From contig CP025839.1 of the NCBI GenBank assembly GCA_002953655.1, forward strand, positions 1,984,001 through 2,048,000: a stretch of DNA of 64,000 nucleotides, in the 5' to 3' direction. The notes under the pieces were generated by a model, which was not told the origin of the DNA, searched no databases, and worked only from the letters and a program-made list of their open reading frames with translations. Shown here in pieces: positions 44,048 to 53,221 of the stretch. The stretch's first letter is position 1, and every line of letters begins with the position of its first letter. Source of the DNA: Latilactobacillus sakei (GTDB lineage: Bacteria > Bacillota > Bacilli > Lactobacillales > Lactobacillaceae). Both the position numbers and the translations under genes were made by a program.

Positions 44048-44958
44048 AAGTACTCCCATCCTTCCAATAATAATGGTAATCCATCAATCAGCAAAATCAC
44101 GCTTAGACACGCCCAATCACGCCCAGTTAGCCGCAACGTGCCCAGAGTTGGATAAACGATTAACTGGCCGTTACCCCGACTGGCACACCAAAAGGCAAAC
44201 AGACCACCGCCAACCAACACTATTAACAGGCCATAATCACGATGTGTCATTTGATAACGACGATAAGTACTTCTTTTTTGAACACCAAAGCCGCGGGCCG
44301 TCATTGAATCGGCGGTCTGCAGCGCTTCGGTCAGTGTATTGGTTAATAAAATTGCCAGCAAATGCATCCCTGCTTGGGCACGGGCTCTTAGCCGCCCGGT
44401 CGCCATTTGAATTCCGCGTGTCCGTTGCACGGCTGTAATATCACGTAAGCGCCGAATGAATAATGGAAAAAAACGCATCGTCATCATCGTCAGTAAGGTC
44501 AATTGCGGGGCGACTCCGCCGAATAACGCCAAAAATTTATGGTTGGTCATATGCTGATTATAGGCCACAAAAATCAATAATAAAACGGCCAAAGCGGTCG
44601 CCATTAAAAAACCATAGACCACCGCTTCCGCCGTTATCAAGGTACCGCCAACCGTCATCATAACGTGCGTCCCGTGATTATTGATAATTGGATTCATGAT
44701 GACAATCAAGACCATCATCAATAAGGCACCTTGCAGCGTGCTAACTGTTTTCTGTTGATTTTTAGCAACCCAATTAACCACAATAATGACAATCAGTTGG
44801 CCACCTAAAAAGTAGGGGTGGTTGAAACCCATCGAAAAGCTAATCATTAATATGAAGTACACCAATAGAACTAGTGGGTGTAGTTGATCAATAATCAGTT
44901 GCGATTTTAGCCCTGAGGTGCGTGGCGATCGTGTCCGAGATCTTCCGTATACAGCCAA
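44026..44958 (-). CDS. ECF transporter T component
   Basis: A 310-aa membrane protein with about five helices and the cytoplasmic coupling region with the alternating Ala-Arg-type motif (ADSMTARGFG) and RGIQMATGRLRARAQAG. It links the ATPases to the S component. The longest frame opens at TTG 44958 and overlaps the DUF4430 gene by 52 bases. A GGAG lies about ten bases before, but the true start may be a few codons later at a non-ATG codon, because the first 15 residues are Arg-rich and not conserved-looking. Confidence 0.88.
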   Translation of the reverse strand: MAVYGRSRTRSPRTSGLKSQLIIDQLHPLVLLVYFILMISFSMGFNHPYFLGGQLIVIIVVNWVAKNQQKTVSTLQGALLMMVLIVIMNPIINNHGTHVMMTVGGTLITAEAVVYGFLMATALAVLLLIFVAYNQHMTNHKFLALFGGVAPQLTLLTMMTMRFFPLFIRRLRDITAVQRTRGIQMATGRLRARAQAGMHLLAILLTNTLTEALQTADSMTARGFGVQKRSTYRRYQMTHRDYGLLIVLVGGGLFAFWCASRGNGQLIVYPTLGTLRLTGRDWACLSVILLIDGLPLLLEGWEYLWWQLHR

Positions 44959-45722
44959 TCAATAACATCTCCACTCTTCACATGATAGACACCACACGAT
45001 TGATTTGAAAAAACACCGTTGACCCGATAGAGCCAACCACTCTGGGGGCCCTTATCGAATTCAAACAAGCCATTAATCCCTTTGACGTAGGCGCTAGCAC
45101 CAATCCCCCGGTAGGCTAATGGCATGCCTTGTTGGCCTGTTAGCCGTTTTAAAACAGCCAATACTGTCTCCCCATCATCAATCGTTACCGAAGCGTGATT
45201 AATCAGAGCCGGGTTGCCTTCACTAATCGGCCCATAAACGCTTACCGTTACCTTCTTAGCAACCGGTTCAGGCTGTTTAGCTGGTGCTTCGTGAGCTTCA
45301 GCCTGCTGTGTTGGTTGCTGTGCTGTTGAACTTGCCGCACTGCTGGCTGATTGCCGCGTTGTTGGTGTAACAGTCGTTGCTGACTGAGAGGTTGGTGTTG
45401 GTTTTGTTGATGCGCTTGCCTGTTGTTCTTTTTTAGCATCCCTGGCTGGTTCAGACTGACTAGCCTGCTTGGCTTCTTTAGACTGTTCCTGCTTAGCAAC
45501 AGTGGCCTGCTTCGCCGCTTTAGTCTTAGTGGTCGTCTTTTTCGAAGTCGATTCGGCGTGCTTAGCGACCGTTTTATGCGCAGTCTTTTTAGGTTGTGCT
45601 GATTGCTGGCTTGCGTGTTTGATCGCGGCTGGTTCTTGTTGCACACTCGCGTAGGTGCCATAACCGATGCCACCTAGTAACACGAGACTTGCTACGCTTA
45701 GTAGTAGGCGCTTTTTAACCAT
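44907..45722 (-). CDS. Membrane-anchored DUF4430 protein
   Basis: A 271-aa extracellular protein: N-terminal signal anchor (about 6-27), a low-complexity Ala/Lys/Thr/Gln/Ser linker (about 30-155) that spans the wall, and a C-terminal DUF4430 domain (about 160-262, with SGWLYRVNGVFSNQSCGVYHVKSGDVIDWLYT). DUF4430 is the fold of the small C-terminal domain of transcobalamin and intrinsic factor. No lipobox Cys is present, so it is not a lipoprotein. It lies between the LPXTG barrel gene and the T component gene on the same strand with short gaps or overlap. Confidence 0.88.
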   Translation of the reverse strand: MVKKRLLLSVASLVLLGGIGYGTYASVQQEPAAIKHASQQSAQPKKTAHKTVAKHAESTSKKTTTKTKAAKQATVAKQEQSKEAKQASQSEPARDAKKEQQASASTKPTPTSQSATTVTPTTRQSASSAASSTAQQPTQQAEAHEAPAKQPEPVAKKVTVSVYGPISEGNPALINHASVTIDDGETVLAVLKRLTGQQGMPLAYRGIGASAYVKGINGLFEFDKGPQSGWLYRVNGVFSNQSCGVYHVKSGDVIDWLYTEDLGHDRHAPQG

Positions 45723-45733
45723 CTAGTTGCCTC

Positions 45734-47200
45734 CTAGCGTTGTTTTAACCGACGTGTTTGGTAACCCGCAACACCCAGTAACATGAATAATCCCGCTAAA
45801 ACGCTGGCCCAAACAGATTGATGACCCGTTTGTGGTAATGCATCTTGCGTCGCCGTTGTCCCAGTCAATGGCATCTCTGCTTCTTTATTACCGGATTGTT
45901 TCGGTAATTGGGGATTTAAATCAACCGCTGAAGAGGACGATGATGAAACCTCACCGGCTGGCTTTTTACTAGGAATACCTGGCTCAGGAACTGGCGTTGG
46001 TTCTGGTTTGGGTTCTGGTTTGGGCTCTGGGTCCGGTTCTGGCACTACTTTTTTAAAGTTATAGATTGAACCCTTACCCTTCAATAAATAATCATATTGG
46101 CCTAAAGCATAGACCGCTTGTTCGGTTGACATTGATAACGCGCCATCATCGCTGCCCATCATCCAGCGGAATTGCCCGTCGGCTTTTTGGTAAGCAATTA
46201 AGTTCGTGATTGGTGTCGCACCTTTATCACCCACAAACGTTGTGGCTGGATTGACGCCAGCTGCGGCCAAGCCCAAGATGGCCATTGCCGTGCTATTTGA
46301 GTTTTCTTCAGTTGAAAAACCCCCAGGAATCAAGAAACCGCCTGTTGTTTTCACAAAACCGGTTGTTTTTAATAAGGCAACTGCGCGATCCAAAGCGCTT
46401 TGAACCTTTGGTTGATCACGATGCATGCCTAATGCTGACATCGTCATCCCTGTAATATCCAAATCACTGACTGATCCGAAAAAAGCCCAACCGCCAGCTG
46501 TATTTTGTTGTTTTAAAACTAAATCGATTAATTGATTAATCGTTTGGTTAGCTTGTGCCCCGTAATCTTGGGTGCTAAGGGCAATAATCCCGTAGACTTG
46601 CCCTGTGATACCGGCAGTAGCCGCTTTTTTAATAATTTCAGCAATTAAATTAACCCCATTGAATTGCGTGGGGTCTTCGCCAATTGCAGCTATCCCAATT
46701 GTCAAACGTTCCAAATCAGTTGCAGAATAATGCCCGGCCATTCCGGTTAATTCTTCGGCAAAGACTTGGTGGAACGTTGCTTTTTGAACGGTCGTTAATT
46801 GGGCCCCTGAGCTGATAAGTGCCAAGGCTGACCAAACTTCGGTGTCCTGACTTGCTACTAATTGTTGCGCTCCCCGTTTCAACGCCCCTTGATAATCCCG
46901 ATTTAAAACGGCTTTAGCCGCTGATTTGGCAGGTTGTTCATTGGTCGTCTGCGCTGTTTTAGCAGGGACTTCCGCCACTTGTGAACGTGAAGCCACTCCT
47001 TGACTTTGACGGCTTGTTTCAACCAATTGATTGCTAGCAACTTGACTGCTAGTTGCTTGACTAGCACTAAATTGGCTTGTCACAACTGACTGCTGGCTTG
47101 TTTGAGTCTCCGCTGCATGCGCACTGGTTGCACTGGTAATCACCGGCGTTAATAGTAATAAACTCGCCCATAATCCGGTATAGATTTGTTTTCGTTTCAT
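45734..47200 (-). CDS. LPXTG-anchored protein with prenyltransferase-like alpha/alpha barrel
   Basis: A 488-aa cell-wall protein: signal peptide (1-30, SAHAAE), Ser/Gln-rich linker (about 30-110), an alpha/alpha-barrel of prenyltransferase/terpenoid-cyclase-like repeats (about 110-395; helices with GGWAFFGSVSDLDITGMTMS, GGFSTEENSNSTAMAIL, SMSTEQAVYALGQY), a Pro/Glu/Lys wall spacer (PEPKPEP type), and an LPQTG sortase signal near residue 455 with hydrophobic segment and RRLKQR tail. The barrel is the fold of the large N-terminal domain of transcobalamin/intrinsic factor. It is first in the ECF operon and divergent from an ABC exporter. No cobalamin riboswitch is visible upstream. Confidence 0.88.
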   Translation of the reverse strand: MKRKQIYTGLWASLLLLTPVITSATSAHAAETQTSQQSVVTSQFSASQATSSQVASNQLVETSRQSQGVASRSQVAEVPAKTAQTTNEQPAKSAAKAVLNRDYQGALKRGAQQLVASQDTEVWSALALISSGAQLTTVQKATFHQVFAEELTGMAGHYSATDLERLTIGIAAIGEDPTQFNGVNLIAEIIKKAATAGITGQVYGIIALSTQDYGAQANQTINQLIDLVLKQQNTAGGWAFFGSVSDLDITGMTMSALGMHRDQPKVQSALDRAVALLKTTGFVKTTGGFLIPGGFSTEENSNSTAMAILGLAAAGVNPATTFVGDKGATPITNLIAYQKADGQFRWMMGSDDGALSMSTEQAVYALGQYDYLLKGKGSIYNFKKVVPEPDPEPKPEPKPEPTPVPEPGIPSKKPAGEVSSSSSSAVDLNPQLPKQSGNKEAEMPLTGTTATQDALPQTGHQSVWASVLAGLFMLLGVAGYQTRRLKQR

Positions 47201-47414
47201 ATAATATTCCCCTACCCCTACAAACTTAACTTTTAACTAATTACTCCTATTTTAACAATTTTTGGTCTAAAGCAACATCTTTTTAAAGCACTATCATTGG
47301 ATTGACGGATTATTTTTCGTAAAAAGGCCTCATTTTATGCGTACTATTGTCACAGTTTATTCAAAATATCTGCCTAAACTGATTATTATTCAGTTTTTAT
47401 AAGGAGGCATCATT

Positions 47415-48884
47415 ATGAATTTTATCAAACGTGCTTGGCAAAATATTTCATTCAAAAAAGGCCGTAGCTTATTATTAGTCATTGTTATGACTGTTATTCT
47501 AGTCTTCATTATGGCCGGGTTACTCATTAGAAACGCTGCAGTAACAACGGTTAACAACACCAAACAACAAGTCGGTGCCAGTGTCACCTTATCGGCCAAT
47601 CGTGATCAGGCCTTCAAGAAAATGCGCTCGTCGACACCACCAACGAGCACTTCTAAAACGAAGAAACCATCGCTCAGCATGCCTTCAGTTAGCTTAGCCA
47701 ACGTCAAAAAGATTGCGCAATTATCCGGTGTCGCCAACTACAACGTCAGCGTTGCAACTTCGGCTAATGCTGATTCCATTGATGCGATTAGCACTTCTTC
47801 AGCTAGCAATAATGGTCCGATGGGCATGTCGCAATCCACCTCATCAGGCGATTTACAAATCACTGGGGTCCTCAATATGAAGACCCTCAGCGATTTCAAA
47901 GATAACACCAATAAAATTACCAAAGGCCGTGCTTTAAACAGTGCCGATGTTAATACTAACAACGTTGTGATTGAAAGCGAACTTGCTAAACAAAACAATC
48001 TCAGGGTTGGCGATACAATTAAGATCAAAGCCACAACGACTGGTAAAAAAGCGTACACCCTCAAAGTCGTCGGAATTTACAAAGCGAGTCAAAGTAGCAG
48101 CTCAAGTATGGGGCCTCAACAAAGCGATCCTTCTAATACGCTTTATACCGCTTATACCTTGGCTAACCAAATTAAAGGTCAAACCAATAAAGTCGACAGT
48201 GCCGTCTTTACTTTAAGCAATCCAACTCAAAAAACGGCCTTCTTGAAAGCTGCTAAGAAAATTATCAACACTAAAAAATTCAGCCTCACAGCAGACGATA
48301 GTACTTACCAAACCTTGAAACAATCAATGCAAAAAATGACAAATTTCGCTAATAAAATTGTTTGGTTAGTTGCCATTGCCGGTACCGTCATTTTAGCCCT
48401 GATCATCATCTTAATGGTGCGTGAACGCCGTTATGAAATGGGTGTTTTACTCTCATTAGGTGAAAAACGGACTAAGATTATTGGGCAATTACTCGTTGAA
48501 ATGTTCATGTTACTGATTGTCAGCTTAGCGCTCGCCGGTATCGGTGGTCAACTTGCCGCTCAAGCCCTCAGCAAGCAAGTCATGAATTCCGTTACAACAA
48601 GCACCACAACCGACAGCGCAACAACTCAACCTGGCGGTAATGGTGGCCCTGGCGGCGGTCAAGCACCAAGTGGCCAACCTGGTGGTAATCGTCTCGGTGG
48701 TCAAATGCCCCAAGGCAATCCAACTAAAGCCAAAGCCATTAAAGCGAGCGATTTAAACCTCAAAATTAATCCGTTAACCTTACTTCAATTAGGCGCCTTT
48801 GGTTTCACCATCATTTCTTTGGCAGTATTACTGGCTTCAGCCAATATTCTAAGACTCGAACCACGAAAAATTCTCATTGGATAA
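47415..48884 (+). CDS. ABC transporter permease (FtsX/MacB type)
   Basis: A 489-aa protein with the MacB/FtsX layout: N-terminal helix (about 17-40), a large extracellular domain (about 45-305), then helices near 312-335, 355-385 and 460-480. The second extracellular loop holds a Gly/Pro/Gln-rich run (about 405-440, PGGNGGPGGG type), unusual for the family. RERRYEMGVLLSLGEKRTKI is the conserved coupling segment. It forms an operon with the ATPase gene at 48900 and probably exports a peptide, drug or lipid-like compound. GGAGG precedes the ATG. Confidence 0.9.
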   Translation: MNFIKRAWQNISFKKGRSLLLVIVMTVILVFIMAGLLIRNAAVTTVNNTKQQVGASVTLSANRDQAFKKMRSSTPPTSTSKTKKPSLSMPSVSLANVKKIAQLSGVANYNVSVATSANADSIDAISTSSASNNGPMGMSQSTSSGDLQITGVLNMKTLSDFKDNTNKITKGRALNSADVNTNNVVIESELAKQNNLRVGDTIKIKATTTGKKAYTLKVVGIYKASQSSSSSMGPQQSDPSNTLYTAYTLANQIKGQTNKVDSAVFTLSNPTQKTAFLKAAKKIINTKKFSLTADDSTYQTLKQSMQKMTNFANKIVWLVAIAGTVILALIIILMVRERRYEMGVLLSLGEKRTKIIGQLLVEMFMLLIVSLALAGIGGQLAAQALSKQVMNSVTTSTTTDSATTQPGGNGGPGGGQAPSGQPGGNRLGGQMPQGNPTKAKAIKASDLNLKINPLTLLQLGAFGFTIISLAVLLASANILRLEPRKILIG

Positions 48885-48899
48885 TTAGGAGGTCACATT

Positions 48900-49562
48900 A
48901 TGTTAACAGCCAAAGATGTCAGTTATTGGTACGATTCAGAAGAAAATACACTCTACAAAGACGTTAATCTCAACTTTGAAGCCGGGCAACTCTACGGCAT
49001 TATCGGTAGTAGTGGCGCTGGGAAAACGACCCTCTTAACAATGCTGGCTGGTCTCGACAAACCACGCAAAGGTGAAATCCTCTATGAAGGCACTTCACTT
49101 CAAAAAATCGGTTTGACGCAATACCGCAACCGCTATGTTTCAATTGTCTTCCAAGCCTACAACTTGCTCCCCTATATGTCGGCCCTCGATAACGTCCTAA
49201 CCGCAATGGCCATTACTCATTCCGAGCGCGCAAACCCCAGTGAGTTTGCGCTAGAGATGCTGACTAAGGTCGGTATCAATCCTGATATGGCTCGTAAAAA
49301 CGTTCAGAAACTATCCGGCGGGCAGCAACAACGGGTGGCAATCGTCCGGGTAATGTGTTGTGATGCACCAGTCGTTGTTGCCGATGAACCAACCGGTAAT
49401 TTAGACGACACTAACACCCGGGAAATAATTAAACTGTTCCAAGAGCTCGCCCACGAACAACAAAAATGTGTCATCCTCGTAACCCATGAAAAAGAGGTCG
49501 CCGCGAGTTGCGACGTGCAATATCTATTGCAGCACAAAACCTTTGAAGAAGTCACTCTCTAA
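48900..49562 (+). CDS. ABC transporter ATP-binding protein
   Basis: A 220-aa ATPase of the LolD/MacB type: Walker A GSSGAGKTT, signature LSGGQQQRVAIVR, Walker B VVVADEPTGNLD and the switch His in LVTHEKE. It starts 15 bp after the permease stop behind AGGAGG. It powers the permease encoded just upstream. A terminator follows. Confidence 0.95.
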   Translation: MLTAKDVSYWYDSEENTLYKDVNLNFEAGQLYGIIGSSGAGKTTLLTMLAGLDKPRKGEILYEGTSLQKIGLTQYRNRYVSIVFQAYNLLPYMSALDNVLTAMAITHSERANPSEFALEMLTKVGINPDMARKNVQKLSGGQQQRVAIVRVMCCDAPVVVADEPTGNLDDTNTREIIKLFQELAHEQQKCVILVTHEKEVAASCDVQYLLQHKTFEEVTL

Positions 49563-49570
49563 ACTCGCTT

Positions 49571-49612
49571 AAAATAAACTGTCGATAGTAAGCTGAACGG
49601 CAGTTTATTTTA
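49571..49612 (+). terminator. Terminator of the ABC exporter operon
   Basis: AAAATAAACTG (49571-49581) and CAGTTTATTTT (49601-49611) form an 11-bp AT-rich stem. Confidence 0.75.
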
Positions 49613-49655
49613 TTGAAAATTGTTATACTGAAGCTACCAAATGGAGGTGTCTTCG

Positions 49656-50144
49656 ATGACCACAATCTATTACGATTATTTAACGCATGCCAATCAAAAC
49701 CTAGTCGTTGCCGCAACTGATCACGGTGTCTGCTTTGTCGGTTCCCCTAACCAACCACTCAGTGAGCTAACAACTTTTATGCCCGGTTATGACTTACGAC
49801 AAGACCCCTCGAAACTGGCGCCAGCAATTGCCCAAATAACGGCCTATCTAACGCATAAGAGAACCACTTGGGATTTACCCCTCGACTTCTTAGGCGGCAC
49901 GCCTTTCCAACAACAAGTCTGGTCGGCCTTGCAGGCAATTCCATACGGGCAAACCGTGACTTACTATCAACTAGCCACACAAATTGGGCGGCCAACTGCG
50001 ATTCGAGCAGTAGCTTCTGCTGTTGGACGTAATCCGCTACTAATAATTGTGCCCTGTCATCGCGTCCTCCGCAAAGATGGCTCATTGGGTGGTTTCCGTG
50101 GCGGTTTAGCTTTTAAAAAACAGTTATTAGCGCTCGAGCAATAA
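49656..50144 (+). CDS. ogt: Methylated-DNA--protein-cysteine methyltransferase
   Basis: A 162-aa suicide enzyme that takes the alkyl group from O6-alkylguanine. The active-site PCHRV motif, the TPFQQQVWSALQAIPYGQT segment and AVASAVGRNPLLIIVPCHR are all present. The start at ATG 49656 is six bases after GGAGGTG. An ATG at 49641 would place that ribosome-binding site within the gene. Confidence 0.96.
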   Translation: MTTIYYDYLTHANQNLVVAATDHGVCFVGSPNQPLSELTTFMPGYDLRQDPSKLAPAIAQITAYLTHKRTTWDLPLDFLGGTPFQQQVWSALQAIPYGQTVTYYQLATQIGRPTAIRAVASAVGRNPLLIIVPCHRVLRKDGSLGGFRGGLAFKKQLLALEQ

Positions 50145-50182
50145 AAAAGGTGTGCCCCCCTCGGGGAGCACACCTTTTTTAA
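50143..50182. terminator. Bidirectional terminator
   Basis: AAAAAAGGTGTGC pairs with GCACACCTTTTTT, with a C/G-rich loop region between; it is shared by ogt and the aquaporin gene. Confidence 0.92.
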
Positions 50183-50190
50183 TCACTTTT

Positions 50191-50844
50191 TTAGCGTTCT
50201 TCGCTACCTAATAAACGACCCGTAAAGGCTGCTAGGATAGCACCCACGATTGGGGCTGCTAAGTAAACCCAATAATGAGCTAGTGCTGAACCACCAGCAA
50301 AAATAGCTGGTCCAAAACTTCTAGCAGGGTTTAACGAACCACCCGTTAAGTTAAGCGCAACGATAATCAATAAGCTCAATGTAATCCCGATTGCCAATGG
50401 TGCCATTTGACTATTGCCAAAACGATCACTAGTTGTCATTAAGATTACCAAGATGAAACTGAACGTTACGATCACTTCAACTAAGAACGCAACTCCTGCC
50501 CCAATTTTAGGAAAATCAGTTTGACCAAAACCGGTCCGACTTAAATCAAGCGCATTGATGAGAACTGATAATAACCCTGAAGCGACAATTGCACCTAAGA
50601 ATTGCGCTACGATATAAAAAACGCCATCTTTTGCTTCTAAGCGTTTATTAATCATCATCGCAATAGAAACGGCCGGGTTAAAATGACCACCCGAAACGCC
50701 ACCAAAAGCATAAGCCATCACAGTCACTGTTAACCCAAATGCCAAGCCAATCGTTAATGTATCAGCTTTAGCAATTACAACTGCACCGGTTCCTAAGAAC
50801 ACTAACATAAAAGTACCAATAAATTCTGCTGCATAACGTCGCAT
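50191..50844 (-). CDS. MIP family aquaporin
   Basis: A 217-aa channel with six membrane helices and the two half-helix NPA motifs, HFNPAVS (about residue 54) and SLNPARSFGPA (about residue 172). The SFGPA following the second NPA is typical of water-selective AqpZ-like channels, whereas glycerol facilitators have an Asp there. Water transport is therefore favoured. Monocistronic. Confidence 0.93.
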   Translation of the reverse strand: MRRYAAEFIGTFMLVFLGTGAVVIAKADTLTIGLAFGLTVTVMAYAFGGVSGGHFNPAVSIAMMINKRLEAKDGVFYIVAQFLGAIVASGLLSVLINALDLSRTGFGQTDFPKIGAGVAFLVEVIVTFSFILVILMTTSDRFGNSQMAPLAIGITLSLLIIVALNLTGGSLNPARSFGPAIFAGGSALAHYWVYLAAPIVGAILAAFTGRLLGSEER

Positions 50845-50968
50845 AAATAATTCCTTCTCTCTAACTTGTTGTGAACCCTATTAATTATACAATTAATTGC
50901 TTTTGAATGCATCAAAAAGGGCTCTTAATTCAGGGCATTAAGCAAATAATTTGATATTATGCTATTAA

Positions 50969-51010
50969 AAGCCTATACTTATTAATAATCTAGTCGTAAA
51001 ATATAGGCTT
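50969..51010 (+). promoter_or_regulatory. Hairpin upstream of the small ATT-start gene
   Basis: AAGCCTATA (50969-50977) and TATAGGCTT (51002-51010) enclose 24 bases. It may be a terminator, an attenuator or an untranslated-region structure. Confidence 0.4.
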
Positions 51011-51048
51011 ATTTTACCCCTTTTTAAACTAAGTAAAAGAGATGATAT

Positions 51049-51246
51049 ATTACGCAAGTAACTGATGTCTATGGTATTACGCATGATAACTGTAAACTAA
51101 TCGAAACAGAAAATTCATTTACGCGCATTTTCTTGGCCCAAGGCCCTGATGGTACACGTTATACATGTCTCTTACCAGACGCTAAACCAAACCCAAAATC
51201 CAATCAACATTTCGTCTACGGTAACCCCGCAGATGCGCCATACTAA
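51049..51246 (+). CDS. Small 65-aa gene with apparent ATT start
   Basis: An open frame of 65 codons between an in-frame TGA (51043) and the stop TAA (51244). It contains no ATG, GTG or TTG near its start; the first possible codon after a GAGATG-like ribosome-binding site (51039-51044) is ATT at 51049. The product reads ITQVTDVYGITHDNCKLIE, with FLAQGPDGTRYTCLLPDA in the middle and a VYGNPADAPY end. Codon use is coding-like and a terminator follows directly, supporting a real gene. Alternatives: a frameshifted start (an ATG at 51042 is in another frame) or a pseudogene. Not recognised. Confidence 0.5.
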   Translation: MTQVTDVYGITHDNCKLIETENSFTRIFLAQGPDGTRYTCLLPDAKPNPKSNQHFVYGNPADAPY

Positions 51247-51254
51247 GTATCATC

Positions 51255-51293
51255 AAAAAAGAGCCGCCAACTAACCGTTGGTGGCCCTTTTTA
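51255..51293. terminator. Bidirectional terminator between the small gene and recQ
   Basis: AAAAAAGAGCCGCCAAC pairs with GTTGGTGGCCCTTTTT. Confidence 0.88.
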
Positions 51294-51305
51294 TTTCCCA
51301 GGCAA

Positions 51306-53054
51306 TTATTCAGCCACTAAAATATCCAAGAATAATTCACCATATTTTTCTAATTTATTTTCGCCGACCCCTTTAACATCTAACATTTCAGTCAGTGAGG
51401 TTGGCATAATTTCACACATTGAATACAACGTCTTATCCGAGAAGATTACAAATGGTGGTACACCCTGTTCCTCAGCTAAATCACGGCGTAGTTCCCGTAA
51501 GCGTTCGAATAACTCATTGTCTTCAGGCAATGTTTTTTGAACTTTAGCGGCCATTTTACGCGTCACTTTTTCTTGGCCTTTAAGCACCTTGACGCCCGCT
51601 AACGTGATTTGTAAAACGGGATATTGACCACCAGAAGCCCGTAAATAGCCCGACGCGACTAAGTAATCAATCAAGCCACTAACTTCTTTTTGCGAATCGC
51701 CCCGCATCAAACCGTATGTTGGCAACTCGTCAAAACGAAACTGCATAATCTTCTGGTTCTTAGAACCCGTCAATACTTGTGCAACCATCACTTTACCGAA
51801 ACGTTCATCCATTCGTTTGATGCACGATAAAACCTTTTGGGCATCAATTGTAATATCTTGTGATTCGCGCGTATCAAGGCAGTTACTGCAACGACCACAT
51901 TTTTCACAATCATCATCGAAATAATTAACAATATATTGTTGCAAGCACTGCTGGGTATTAGCGTATTGCGTCATTTCTTGTAATTTGGCGTATTCCCGTT
52001 GCTTATTTTCATCATCCATTTCTGATTGATCGATGAAAAAGTGTTGAATCTGCACATCATTGACTTTAAAGAGTAGAATCGCCTCACTTGGTAAACCATC
52101 ACGACCAGCTCGACCGGCTTCTTGATAGTAAGCTTCTAAGCTGCCAGGAATCTGTGCATGGACGACAAACCGCACATTACTCTTATCGATTCCCATTCCA
52201 AAAGCATTCGTGGCGACCATAATCGGTTTACGATCGTAGAGAAAATCTTCTTGATTTTGTCGGCGCACCATTTCATTTAAACCGCCATGATACATTGTGA
52301 CCGGTAGTTTGGCTTTTTCAATCAACTTCGTGAGCCGTTCAACTTCTTTCCGAGTACTAGCATAAATGATGCCCGATTTTTGCTGGTTAACCTTCAAATA
52401 ATCGATTAAGTAGCGATCACTATTTTGGTTTTTAACTACTTGAAAAGCGAGATTTTCCCGTGAAAAGCCAGTCTTAACTTCATGTTGAATCCCCAAGCGG
52501 TGCATAATATCATCCGCCACTTGTGACGTAGCGGTCGCCGTTAACGCAACAATCGTTGGTTGTTGCCGCATGCTTTTAATCGTGTCCGTTAAGCGTAAAT
52601 AACTAGGCCGAAAATCGTGTCCCCACTGCGAGATACAATGCGCTTCATCGACGGCAATCAAATCGATTGTTAACTCGGCTAAATCCGCTAAAAAGTAATC
52701 CGAATCCAACCGTTCCGGTGATACATAGAGTAACTTGACTTCACCCCGCGCCGCCTGATTGAAGCGTTCTTGCACTTCACCTTGCGTCAAGGTACTGTTG
52801 ATGAACGTTGCCGGAATCCCATTTTCGTTGAGCGCATCGACTTGATCTTTCATCAATGAAATCAATGGCGAAACGACTAGTGTTAATCCCGGTAACATCA
52901 GCGCTGGAATCTGATAACATAGCGACTTCCCACCACCAGTTGGCATAATTGCCAATACATTGGTTCCTGCTAATAAGGATTCAATCACATCTGCTTGGCC
53001 TTCTCTAAAATGATCATAGCCAAATTTTTCTTTTAGTACTGCTTGTGCCTGCAT
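51306..53054 (-). CDS. recQ: ATP-dependent DNA helicase RecQ
   Basis: A 582-aa superfamily 2 3'-5' helicase. Walker [17 protein letters not shown] box [15 protein letters not shown], motif [12 protein letters not shown], a four-Cys zinc site (around [10 protein letters not shown]) in the RecQ-C-terminal region, and an HRDC domain at the end (about 510-582). It acts in recombination repair and fork restart. The length is normal for short Gram-positive RecQ. Confidence 0.96.
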   Translation of the reverse strand: MQAQAVLKEKFGYDHFREGQADVIESLLAGTNVLAIMPTGGGKSLCYQIPALMLPGLTLVVSPLISLMKDQVDALNENGIPATFINSTLTQGEVQERFNQAARGEVKLLYVSPERLDSDYFLADLAELTIDLIAVDEAHCISQWGHDFRPSYLRLTDTIKSMRQQPTIVALTATATSQVADDIMHRLGIQHEVKTGFSRENLAFQVVKNQNSDRYLIDYLKVNQQKSGIIYASTRKEVERLTKLIEKAKLPVTMYHGGLNEMVRRQNQEDFLYDRKPIMVATNAFGMGIDKSNVRFVVHAQIPGSLEAYYQEAGRAGRDGLPSEAILLFKVNDVQIQHFFIDQSEMDDENKQREYAKLQEMTQYANTQQCLQQYIVNYFDDDCEKCGRCSNCLDTRESQDITIDAQKVLSCIKRMDERFGKVMVAQVLTGSKNQKIMQFRFDELPTYGLMRGDSQKEVSGLIDYLVASGYLRASGGQYPVLQITLAGVKVLKGQEKVTRKMAAKVQKTLPEDNELFERLRELRRDLAEEQGVPPFVIFSDKTLYSMCEIMPTSLTEMLDVKGVGENKLEKYGELFLDILVAE

Positions 53055-53221
53055 GCCATTTCTCCCACCCGTTAAAATTCCTATCTACTATCATAACAAA
53101 AAACAACGCCTTTGCGGTCAAAATAAAAAGGTCGCTCCTATTTTAAAATCCGGAAGCCACTAGCTGACAAATCGCTTAATTTAGTGTTTAATTAACATTA
53201 ATTACCCCAGATGGAGGTTTT

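Noticed and set aside
45248-45673. Long overlapping frame rich in Arg, Gln, Asn and Leu on the same strand as the DUF4430 gene
   Set aside because: It is the shifted reading of the low-complexity linker of the DUF4430 protein; it has no ribosome-binding site and an implausible composition.
47201-47414. Cobalamin riboswitch upstream of the LPXTG/ECF operon
   Set aside because: Looked for because of the transcobalamin-like proteins; no B12-box (GCCACTG-like) or conserved core was seen on the minus strand.
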